A DNA stretch of 64,000 nucleotides, taken from NCBI RefSeq assembly GCF_023276655.1, contig NZ_JALGRK010000001.1, positions 515,501 through 579,500 on the forward strand. The letters are read 5' to 3'. The notes beneath the pieces were generated by a model. It saw only the letters and a list, made by a program, of their open reading frames with translations, made no database searches and was not told the origin of the DNA. Every line of letters begins with the position of its first letter. Within the stretch, counting starts at the first letter, position 1. This DNA is from Olsenella intestinalis (GTDB lineage: Bacteria > Actinomycetota > Coriobacteriia > Coriobacteriales > Atopobiaceae). This document shows, one piece after another, positions 1 through 6,907 of the stretch. A program made the position numbers and the translations under genes.

Positions 1-1
1 C

Positions 2-115
2 GGCACCTCGGCCGTGATCGTCGCTGTCTCGCTGATCGACGCCGTCGTCCTCATGGCGGTCCTGCTGCACGTCGTCCATCGCGTCCGCAAGCGCAAGGAG
101 CTTGGCCTGAAGTAA
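2..115 (+). CDS. C-terminal end of a membrane protein (partial)
   Basis: An open frame enters from the left edge and stops at TAA 113-115. The visible 37 residues are a hydrophobic stretch (starting GTSAVIVAVSLIDAVVL) followed by a basic tail (HRVRKRKELGLK), typical of a last transmembrane helix with a cytoplasmic positive end. No family can be named from this fragment; a transporter or permease component is possible but unsupported. The following 146 bp hold only the leader of the next gene. Confidence 0.6.
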   Translation, partial: GTSAVIVAVSLIDAVVLMAVLLHVVHRVRKRKELGLK

Positions 116-261
116 GCCGCCCTGAATGAGCCCGCACGGGCCGCGCGCGCCCTTTGGCCGCTCAATAGCCCAGTATGTGTGGATTTGCGTGCGATAGGGC
201 TATACTTTGAGGCTGTATATTTATAGACACCCTTACGGTCCCCGACAAAGGACGTATCAGC

Positions 262-3200
262 ATGCCAACAACGCGCACCTACCTCGACTACCTCAACGAG
301 AAGGTCGACATCGCACCCGCAAACAGCCAGGAGGAGCTCGAGGCAGCTGAGATGCTCGGCTCCCTCATGCAGGAGCATGGGCTCGAGGTCCAGATGCAGG
401 ACTTCGACACCTCCGCCTCGGGCAAGCTCGCGCACTACGGGCTCCACGTCGTCATGTTCGTCGGCATGCTCCTCTCCGGCTTCATCAACACGCCCGTCGG
501 CCTCATCGGCATGCTGCTCGCCGTCGCCGCCTTCGCCCTGCTCATGCTCGAGCGCAACGGCCGCGACTACCTCTCCAACCTCGGCCCGCGCGCCCGCAGC
601 CAGAACGTCATCGGCGTGCACCGCGCCAGCGGCCCGCTCGTGATGAAGGGCAACCGCCCCGTCGTCATCGTCGCCCACTACGACACGCCCAACGAGGGCC
701 TGCTCTACCGCCCGCAGGTCAGCAAGTACCAGCCGCTCGTCTACCGCCTCTGCTTCCCCTGCTCGGTGGCCGTCGCGGTCTGCGCCTTCTTCCAGGTCCT
801 CGGCTTCGTTCCCGAGGGCTTCCGCCACTTCCTGCTGCTCATCGGCCTCGTCTCCGGCCTGCCTCTCCTCGCGACCGGCGTCGCCGCCATCTACGCGCGC
901 TTCGCCCCCTGCACCGAGGGCGCCAACGACAACAAGTCCTCCGTCGCCGCCCTGCTCGGCGTCATGGACATGGTCCGTCCTGCCAACGACGAGGCCAAGC
1001 GCTACCTCGCGCTCCACCCGCACGTCGCGCCCGAGCGCGACCTCGACCCCGCCTCCTACGTCCCCACCGGCTACGACGAGGCTCCCGCGGACGACGCCGA
1101 CGCGCTCGCCGCCGACGCCCCGGTCGACGACCTTCCCGCCGAGCCCGGCGCCGCGGACGCCCTCCCCGAGGACGACTTCGCCGAGAAGAGCATGCCCGCC
1201 CTCGACGACGGGTCCGCCTATGAGGGCCAGCCGCTGCCCGCGGAGGACGCCCCCGTCGCCGAGGTGCAGCCCGAGGGCGAGTCCCTCGAGCCTTCCGCCG
1301 ACCCCGAGTCCCAGCCGGCCGCCGAGGACGGTCTCGCGCCCGAGCCCGCGCCCGCCGCTGAGCCCGAGCCTGCGCCCGCGCCCGTCGCCGATGAGCCCAT
1401 CGCGACCGAGCCTGCCGCCGAGCCCGAGTCCGATCTCATGCCCGGCCTGACCGAGATTCCCACGATCGACCCTGCCGTCACGGCCGAGCCCGCCGAGGCC
1501 CTCGCGCCCGCCGCGGCGCCCGCCGCCGAGCACGGCGACCCCTTCGGCGGCAACGTCCGCCGCGGCGCCGACTTCGTGCGCGGTCTGTCGATCCTGCCCG
1601 AGGGCTGCGACATCGTCTACGCCGAGCCCGAGCTCCCCGAGCTCGACCTCTCCGGCCTCCCCGAGGTCCCCGAGATGCCCGTGTTCGACCCGGAGGCTAT
1701 GGCCCACGGCGAGTCCGGCGTGATGCAGCCGCCCGCGCAGGACGCGCCGCTTGACACCATCACGCCCGACGACCTCGCCGCCGACGCGCGCGACGCCGAG
1801 TACGACGAGCACGGCGACGAGCCGTACGACTACGACGACTTCGCCGAGCAGCGCTACGACGGCAGGTACATCCACTACGTGACCTACGACGAGCAGGTCC
1901 CCATCGCCGAGGTCGAGCCCTTCGACGGCTCCGACGAGTCCGTCTCGACTGACGCTGCCGCAACTACGGACGCCCCCGCCGACGGCTCTCCCCTCGCTGG
2001 CCTCAAGGCTGCCTGGGGTCGCGTGGTCGACGGCTTCAAGAACAGGGGCAACGCCGCCCAGGACGCCGACGCTGACGCCGCGCCCGCCGACGCCGCACCC
2101 GCCGACGCCGCACCCGCGACCGACGACGCGCCCGAGACCGCCGCGCCCGCATCTGACGCAGACGGCACCGGCGAGGTCGTGCCCTTCTCGTCTACCGCCG
2201 CCGCTGCCGCCGATGCCGCCGCGACGACCGACGACGCGCCCGAGCCCGACGCGACCCGCCCCATGCCGGCCGCCGGCATCGAGGTCGACCCCTCCGCCGG
2301 AACGACGGCGGCCGCGAGCGCCAACGCCTCCAAGACCCTCGTCGACCAGTTCGCGTCCGACGCGCGCGCGGTCGAGTCCATCCCCACCTCAGACGACGCC
2401 CCCTCCGCCGAGAAGAGCGTCGATCCCCATGCGACGATCGCCATGTCCGCACTGACCTTCTCCACCGAGCAGGACGTTCCGGAGGAGGAGCTCGCCAGCA
2501 AGGACGTCACCGGCCTCGACACGCTCTCTGTCGACGGGCTCAACCTCAAGCGCCCCGCCGAGGAGCGCGTGAAGCCCGCCGCGATCGAGGACCCCTCCTG
2601 GGGCAGGTCCGACTTCACCCCTCCCCAGCAGAGCCTCGGCCGCCGCGCCATCCTCTTCGACCTTCCCGATCCCTCGCGCGACGCGACGGACCCCTTCCTC
2701 TCCGACCCCGACTCCACGACCCCGGAGGGGCGGGTCGTCTCCGTCCCGCCCATGCCGCAGCAGCCCGTGGCTCCCGAGCCCACGCCTGCTCCCGCACCTG
2801 CGCCCGAGCCTGCCGCGCCCCAGCCTGACGGCCTCGAGGTCATCCACGGCGATGCGGCCCCCGCGCCCGCAACCCCTGCCGCCCCGCAGCCCGGTAAGGG
2901 CCACGGCCTGCGCTCGCTCTTCGGCCGCAAGAAGTCCAACGAGGTCGAGTCCATGAGCGACTGGCTCGGCGTCGAGGACGACTACGACGCGAAGAAGAAC
3001 GGTCGCGAGATCGGCAACTGGAAGAACTTCGAGAACGACGACAACGGCGGCTGGAAGGGTGGCGCCGCGCGCCGCTCGGGCCTGCGCGACGACGCCGAGG
3101 CCGAGCCCATCGCCGAGGGCACGCCCCTCGACGAGGCCCACATGGACGCCTACGTCGACGCCCCGTATGACGAGCAGGGCTTCGAGGCCGCACCCTTCGA

Positions 3201-3810
3201 CGAGGTCATCGACGCCGCCCCGGCCGAGCCCGAGCCGGCTCAGCAGCCGGCCCAGGCCGAGTACCTCACGCCCGAGGAGGCCGCGGCCCAGGCCGACGGC
3301 GAGCTCACCCCGGCGCCCACCGACGACGACCTCCGCGAGGCCATCCTCGGCATGAGCGACGACGAGCTGCTCGCCCATGACATCTGGTTCGTCGCAACCG
3401 GCGCCTCGAGCCTCGACCACGCCGGCATCAAGACCTTCCTCGACGAGCACCGCAAGGACGTCCGCGGCGCCTTCGTCGTGAACCTCGAGTGCATCGGAGC
3501 CGGCTCGCTCAACATCCTGAGCCAGGAGGGCGAGGGCGCGCCGCGCCGCGCCGACCGCCGCATGGGCCGCCTGCTGCTGAACATCGCCAAGGACCTGCAC
3601 CTCAACCTCGACCACGCGCGCTTCGACTGGGCCGACACCGAGGCGACGCCGGCCATGCGCGCCCGCATGCGCGCGACCACGATCATGGGCCTGGACGAGA
3701 ATGGCGTGCCCGCGCTCTCGCACACGCCCACCGACGTCGAGGTCAATGTCGACCCCGACCGCCCGACCCGCGTCGCGGAGATGGTGGCAGAGCTCATCCG
3801 CCGCGCATAG
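262..3810 (+). CDS. M28-peptidase-like membrane protein with giant acidic insertion
   Basis: 1182 residues; ATG 262 is preceded by AAAGGA (247-252), and a TATACT -10-like hexamer lies at 201-206. The N-terminal 235 residues contain hydrophobic pairs at about 60-100 and 165-210 and two M28 aminopeptidase landmarks: HYD (H139, D141) and GANDN (D223). The C-terminal 150 residues resume the fold with NLE (E1076) and SHTP (H1154). Between them, about residues 240-1030 are Ala/Pro/Asp/Glu-rich and look disordered, with one more ordered patch near 880-950 (RSLFGRKKS, SMSDWLG). The catalytic Glu-Glu expected in the 'FVATG..E-E' loop reads Ser-Ser (S1049-S1050), so zinc-peptidase activity is doubtful. 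M28 enzymes are usually 300-500 residues. It may be a pseudo-peptidase acting as a scaffold. It stands alone, with a convergent glutaredoxin behind it. Confidence 0.75.
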   Translation: MPTTRTYLDYLNEKVDIAPANSQEELEAAEMLGSLMQEHGLEVQMQDFDTSASGKLAHYGLHVVMFVGMLLSGFINTPVGLIGMLLAVAAFALLMLERNGRDYLSNLGPRARSQNVIGVHRASGPLVMKGNRPVVIVAHYDTPNEGLLYRPQVSKYQPLVYRLCFPCSVAVAVCAFFQVLGFVPEGFRHFLLLIGLVSGLPLLATGVAAIYARFAPCTEGANDNKSSVAALLGVMDMVRPANDEAKRYLALHPHVAPERDLDPASYVPTGYDEAPADDADALAADAPVDDLPAEPGAADALPEDDFAEKSMPALDDGSAYEGQPLPAEDAPVAEVQPEGESLEPSADPESQPAAEDGLAPEPAPAAEPEPAPAPVADEPIATEPAAEPESDLMPGLTEIPTIDPAVTAEPAEALAPAAAPAAEHGDPFGGNVRRGADFVRGLSILPEGCDIVYAEPELPELDLSGLPEVPEMPVFDPEAMAHGESGVMQPPAQDAPLDTITPDDLAADARDAEYDEHGDEPYDYDDFAEQRYDGRYIHYVTYDEQVPIAEVEPFDGSDESVSTDAAATTDAPADGSPLAGLKAAWGRVVDGFKNRGNAAQDADADAAPADAAPADAAPATDDAPETAAPASDADGTGEVVPFSSTAAAAADAAATTDDAPEPDATRPMPAAGIEVDPSAGTTAAASANASKTLVDQFASDARAVESIPTSDDAPSAEKSVDPHATIAMSALTFSTEQDVPEEELASKDVTGLDTLSVDGLNLKRPAEERVKPAAIEDPSWGRSDFTPPQQSLGRRAILFDLPDPSRDATDPFLSDPDSTTPEGRVVSVPPMPQQPVAPEPTPAPAPAPEPAAPQPDGLEVIHGDAAPAPATPAAPQPGKGHGLRSLFGRKKSNEVESMSDWLGVEDDYDAKKNGREIGNWKNFENDDNGGWKGGAARRSGLRDDAEAEPIAEGTPLDEAHMDAYVDAPYDEQGFEAAPFDEVIDAAPAEPEPAQQPAQAEYLTPEEAAAQADGELTPAPTDDDLREAILGMSDDELLAHDIWFVATGASSLDHAGIKTFLDEHRKDVRGAFVVNLECIGAGSLNILSQEGEGAPRRADRRMGRLLLNIAKDLHLNLDHARFDWADTEATPAMRARMRATTIMGLDENGVPALSHTPTDVEVNVDPDRPTRVAEMVAELIRRA

Positions 3811-3823
3811 CGAGGACGGCCAG

Positions 3824-3832
3824 GCTCTTCTC
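3824..3832 (+). repeat. GCTCTTCTC motif, noncoding copy
   Basis: A copy of the window-wide 9-mer, in the context CAGGCTCTTCTCGGC, 14 nt after the stop of the M28-like gene and before its terminator. Confidence 0.8.
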
Positions 3833-3855
3833 GGCACGTCTTATATAGATGCAGA

Positions 3856-3890
3856 GAGGCTCGCGACATGGCGTCGCGAGCCTCCTTTCG
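3856..3890. terminator. Bidirectional intrinsic terminator
   Basis: A perfect 12-bp stem (GAGGCTCGCGAC at 3856-3867 with its complement at 3873-3884), a 5-nt loop, then CTTTCG. It sits between two convergent genes and can serve both. Confidence 0.8.
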
Positions 3891-3954
3891 TGCGGGGTGG
3901 TTGTGCGTGGTGATTGCGCGGGCGCGCCTGCGGGGCGTGCCCGCGGGTGCGTGG

Positions 3955-4206
3955 CTAGGCGCAGTGCTCCTTGAGGTAGGCGATGATGTCGTCGGACTCG
4001 TAGAGCGCGGTGCCGTCGACGAAGAGGCAGGGGACCTGCTGCTTGCCGCCGACCTCGACGAGGGTGGCACGGGCGTCCTCGTCGGCGCTGATGTCGCGCA
4101 GCGGCAGCTCGATGCCGTCCTGCTCCATGTAGGCGAGGACCTTCTTGCAGTAGGGGCAGGTGGGTCGGTAGTAGAGCGTGAGCTCGGGCTCGGTTGCTGT
4201 GGCCAT
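3955..4206 (-). CDS. Glutaredoxin-like thiol oxidoreductase
   Basis: 83 residues, usual glutaredoxin size. The start at 4206 is chosen because a strong AAGGAGG lies just upstream on the minus strand and the protein then begins MATATEPELTLYYRPTC. The active site is CPYC (TCPYCKK) near residue 17. The fold is completed by the cis-Pro segment QVPCLF and the C-terminal DIIAYLKEH helix. It likely reduces disulfides or mixed disulfides in the cytoplasm. It faces left and is monocistronic. The 500 bp upstream contain a repeated 25-bp motif (4361-4620) that could be its control region. Confidence 0.88.
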   Translation of the reverse strand: MATATEPELTLYYRPTCPYCKKVLAYMEQDGIELPLRDISADEDARATLVEVGGKQQVPCLFVDGTALYESDDIIAYLKEHCA

Positions 4207-4360
4207 GGTTCCTCCTTGTGCGGCCGCGGCCGCTCGTGGTTGGCTGTGCCTTGTGGGCATTCTACCCATGTGGCCGGCCGCGCCATGCGCGGCGGCGCTC
4301 GGCGGCGCGGGGCCTGTGGAGTTCACGCGAGCAACTTAGAGCAGCTTGGGAGCGCGTCGC

Positions 4361-4620
4361 GTACGCAAAAGCACCCCTCCGTGGAAAGATTTCCGATTCG
4401 GATGCGCGATTCTGCCCCTCTGTGTACAACTCGCTAAGCCCCTCGGCGGGGGAGGCATGGAAAAGTCTGCATAGACTTTGGGGTTTGTCCAGTTGCGTAC
4501 CGTCTGCTATGCAAGCCGATGGTGCGGCTCGCGTAAATCGGGGGACGAGACTTTGCCACGGAGGCCCACTTTTGCGCGGCGCGATCGCCAATCTTTCCAC
4601 GGAGGCACAGTTTTGCGCGC
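4361..4620. repeat. Four copies of a ~25-bp motif, two in each orientation
   Basis: Copies on the plus strand at about 4549-4578 and 4591-4619 read (C)TTTsCCACGGAGGCmCAsTTTTGCGC. Copies on the minus strand at about 4361-4392 and 4404-4430 read TTTCCACGGAGGGGTGCTTTTGCG and a weaker ACACAGAGGGGCAGAATCGCG. The whole set lies between the leftward glutaredoxin and the rightward tRNA-Gly. A separate inverted repeat, AAAGTC-N6-GACTTT, is at 4462-4479. No ORF in the region is convincing. The layout suggests operator sites or a small palindromic element; the function is not known to me. Confidence 0.6.
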
Positions 4621-4708
4621 CCGCGTGCGCATCCTCGGCGGCGCGGGCGCGAGGCTCGCGGACACGCCTCGCGCGAATCGTGCATCTGTGTTAGCATTAC
4701 GCGTGCGC

Positions 4709-4782
4709 GCGGGCGTAGTTCATCGGTAGAACCTCAGCTTCCCAAGCTGATGAGGTGGGTTCGACTCCCATCGCCCGCTCCA
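4709..4782 (+). tRNA. tRNA-Gly (CCC)
   Basis: Acceptor stem GCGGGCG/CGCCCGC; anticodon loop TTCCCAA gives CCC; T-arm GGGTTCGACTCCC; 3' CCA is encoded (4780-4782). A TAGCAT -10-like element lies at 4692-4697. Confidence 0.95.
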
Positions 4783-4794
4783 ATCCGAAACGCG

Positions 4795-4822
4795 GCGAGG
4801 TCCCACGGGGCCTCGCTTTTTT
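4795..4822 (+). terminator. Intrinsic terminator after tRNA-Gly
   Basis: GCGAGG...CCTCGC stem, extended by CCC/GGG with one bulge, followed by six T residues. It lies between the tRNA and the aminopeptidase start. Confidence 0.8.
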
Positions 4823-4848
4823 GTGCGTTCGAGTCGAAAGGAACGACA

Positions 4849-6132
4849 ATGAGCAGTGCCATGTCAAACGAGGAGGCTGTGCGCGCCATCCGCAACCTCG
4901 AGCCCAAGATCGAGGCGTACGCCGAGCTGATCGTGCGCAAGGGCCTCGCCGTCCAGGAGGGCCAGGAGGTCGTCATCCAGGTGCCCGTCGAGCGTGCCGA
5001 CTTCGCGAGGATCCTCGTGCGCCACGCCTACGCCGCCGGCGCCGGCCACGTGACCGTCATCTGGTTCGACGACGCGGTCTCGCGCATGGACTACGAGAAC
5101 GTGGACGTCGAGTACTTCAGGCACACGCCGAGCTGGAAGCGCGAGCAGCTGAACTCGCTGGCCGAGGAGGGCGCGAGCTTCCTGTTCGTGGAGGCGACCG
5201 ACCCGTCGGCCCTCGAGGGCATCGACGCCGCCAAGCCCGCCGCGGCTCGCCTCGCCCGCAACACCGACTGCCGCACCTTCCGCGACGGCCTCGACTTCGG
5301 TCGCAACCCCTGGTGCATCGCCGGCGCGCCCGTGGCCGCGTGGGCCAAGAAGCTCTACCCGCACGAGGGTGAGCTTGAGGCCGTCTATCACCTGTGGTGT
5401 GCGATCCTCTCGACCGCCCGCGCCGACGGCGAGGACCCGCAGGGCGTCTGGGAGACGCACAACGCGAGCTTCGAGAAGAACAAGCGCCAGCTGAACGAGG
5501 CTGCCTTCGACCGCCTGCACTACGTGGCGAAGAACGGAACCGACCTCACCGTGGGCCTTCCGAAGGGCCACGTCTGGGCCGGCGGCGCCGAGCAGGCCGT
5601 GGACGGGCGCATGTTCTTCCCCAACATCCCGACCGAGGAGGTCTTCACGTCGCCGGACCGCATGCGCTGCGACGGCATCGTGTACTCGGCGATGCCTTTG
5701 GTGTACTCCGGCCAGATCGTCGACGGCTTCTGGCTGAGGTTCGAGGGCGGTCGCGTGGTCGACTTCGGCGCGAAGCGCGGCAAGGACGTGCTGCGAAGCA
5801 TCATCGAGGCTGACGAGAACTCGTGCCGCCTGGGCGAGGTCGCGCTCATCTCGAAGAACACGCCCATCAGGCAGGGCGGCATGCTCTTCTACAGCACCCT
5901 GTACGACGAGAACGCGAGCTGCCACCTGGCACTGGGCCTCGGCTTCCCCGAGTGCCTTGAGCACGGCATGGAGATGAGCAAGGACGAGCTGGTCGCGCAT
6001 GGCGTCAACCAGTCGCACACCCACGTCGACTTCATGATCGGCGCCGAGGACCTCAACATCTGGGGCGTCACCGCGGAGGGCGAGGAGGTGCCCGTGTTCG
6101 AGAACGGGCAGTGGGCCTGGGAGATCGAGTAG
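4849..6132 (+). CDS. M29-family metallo-aminopeptidase
   Basis: 427 residues, close to the roughly 410 of AmpS/aminopeptidase T. ATG 4849 is preferred over an upstream in-frame start inside the tRNA because GAAAGGA (4836-4842) sits just before it. Family landmarks are NIPTEEVFTSP in the middle (metal-binding Glu), LGEVALISKNTPI, then ENASCHLALG and SHTHVDFMIG near the C-terminus (His, His and Asp ligands). It should remove N-terminal residues from peptides in the cytoplasm. It lies behind the tRNA-Gly terminator, so it either reads through or uses its own promoter, and it is followed by tRNA-Lys. Confidence 0.92.
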   Translation: MSSAMSNEEAVRAIRNLEPKIEAYAELIVRKGLAVQEGQEVVIQVPVERADFARILVRHAYAAGAGHVTVIWFDDAVSRMDYENVDVEYFRHTPSWKREQLNSLAEEGASFLFVEATDPSALEGIDAAKPAAARLARNTDCRTFRDGLDFGRNPWCIAGAPVAAWAKKLYPHEGELEAVYHLWCAILSTARADGEDPQGVWETHNASFEKNKRQLNEAAFDRLHYVAKNGTDLTVGLPKGHVWAGGAEQAVDGRMFFPNIPTEEVFTSPDRMRCDGIVYSAMPLVYSGQIVDGFWLRFEGGRVVDFGAKRGKDVLRSIIEADENSCRLGEVALISKNTPIRQGGMLFYSTLYDENASCHLALGLGFPECLEHGMEMSKDELVAHGVNQSHTHVDFMIGAEDLNIWGVTAEGEEVPVFENGQWAWEIE

Positions 6133-6159
6133 GCGGGTGCGCCACTGACGCAGCGCGCA

Positions 6160-6168
6160 TGGTATGAT
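6160..6168 (+). promoter_or_regulatory. Extended -10 promoter of tRNA-Lys
   Basis: TGG-TATGAT (TG at 6160-6161, hexamer 6163-6168), about 48 bp upstream of the mature tRNA. No good -35 is seen. Confidence 0.5.
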
Positions 6169-6215
6169 GCATTCGCGCACGTGAGGCGCTCCTGGAGCCG
6201 CCTTGCAACATAGTT

Positions 6216-6291
6216 GGGCCGTTAGCTCAGTTGGCAGAGCAGGGGACTTTTAATCCCAAGGTCGTGGGTTCGACCCCCACACGGCTCACCA
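6216..6291 (+). tRNA. tRNA-Lys (TTT)
   Basis: Acceptor GGGCCGT pairs with ACGGCTC; anticodon loop CTTTTAA gives TTT; CCA is encoded at 6289-6291. Confidence 0.95.
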
Positions 6292-6302
6292 CCGAACATG
6301 CA

Positions 6303-6330
6303 GCCGGGGGCACGTGCCCCCGGCTTTTTT
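6303..6330 (+). terminator. Intrinsic terminator after tRNA-Lys
   Basis: Perfect inverted repeat GCCGGGGGCAC/GTGCCCCCGGC followed by T6. Confidence 0.92.
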
Positions 6331-6532
6331 GTGCCCGCGCGCCGAGTGCGGCCAGGAAGTTCGGGGTGGTTTCGACGGGGTTTGCGCACATGAACTACAT
6401 GGCTTGGCCGCGTGACATGCCGTTCCCGTTGCGAGCCGTGCCGCACGGGGGAAAGGTGAATGAATAGGCATGGCGTAGAGCTGCGCTTTGTTAGGGTAGT
6501 GTTTCAAGAAAATATCTGCTAACCGAAATTAT

Positions 6533-6560
6533 TTGCAGCTGAGCGCATATCGGCTAAAGT
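6533..6560 (+). promoter_or_regulatory. Putative promoter of the arginine leader and argG
   Basis: TTGCAG (6533-6538), a 16-bp spacer, TAAAGT (6555-6560), in an AT-richer patch 78 bp before the leader ORF. The stretch 6331-6532 shows no gene. Confidence 0.6.
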
Positions 6561-6637
6561 ACTCACCAACAGACGCGCACCCGGCGTCACGATTGCTCAC
6601 CAGCGCCCAAGCGGCGCGGACTTGGAAGGGGGATGAC

Positions 6638-6733
6638 ATGTTGCAGCTCGCACCTCACACGTACGACTCCATGCTCTCCCTCCGACGCCAGGACCGACGA
6701 ATCACGCTGCGATGCCAGCGCGTGCTGACGTAG
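6638..6733 (+). CDS. Putative arginine leader peptide (31 aa)
   Basis: ATG 6638 follows GGAAGGGGG (6624-6632). The peptide starts MLQLAPHTYDSMLS and then runs LRRQDRRITLRCQR, with six arginines in 13 residues, four of them the CGA codon that the neighbouring genes seldom use. It stops at 6731-6733, 33 nt before a strong hairpin and 174 nt before argG, the arginine-pathway gene. A short, well-initiated ORF crowded with codons for the end-product amino acid is the hallmark of ribosome-mediated attenuators (trp, his, leu leaders). That it senses charged tRNA-Arg is inference from this layout. Confidence 0.7.
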   Translation: MLQLAPHTYDSMLSLRRQDRRITLRCQRVLT

Positions 6734-6796
6734 GTCCAGGGTAGCTACAGCCCAGAGGACGGACCGAGGGGCACCCGGCATCGCTGGGTGCCCCTC
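6733..6796 (+). terminator. Leader hairpins / putative attenuator of argG
   Basis: An 11-bp perfect stem (GAGGGGCACCC at 6766-6776 with 6786-6796) is directly preceded by an upstream hairpin that can form between GGTCC (6733-6737) and GGACC (6761-6765). There is no T-run after the main stem, so termination efficiency is uncertain. Adjacent mutually constraining hairpins right after the leader ORF fit an attenuator. Confidence 0.6.
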
Positions 6797-6907
6797 TGCC
6801 ATACATCGGCAGCGCACCCGATTGACCGGCGGCGCGCAAGGCCGCCATCGCACCAACCCGCTAAGCGAACAAACCCAAGCAAAGCGCACGACATGGGAGT
6901 GATTGAA

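Noticed and set aside
3240-4286. Minus-strand frame of 348 codons covering the M28-like gene end and glutaredoxin
   Set aside because: Wrong frame for the glutaredoxin and no features of its own.
4207-4708. Small coding genes in the gap upstream of tRNA-Gly
   Set aside because: Open frames there lack ribosome sites and overlap the repeated motifs on both strands.
6331-6532. ArgR operator upstream of the arginine leader
   Set aside because: No convincing TNTGAATWWWWATTCANW-type dyad was found by eye; a weaker site cannot be excluded.
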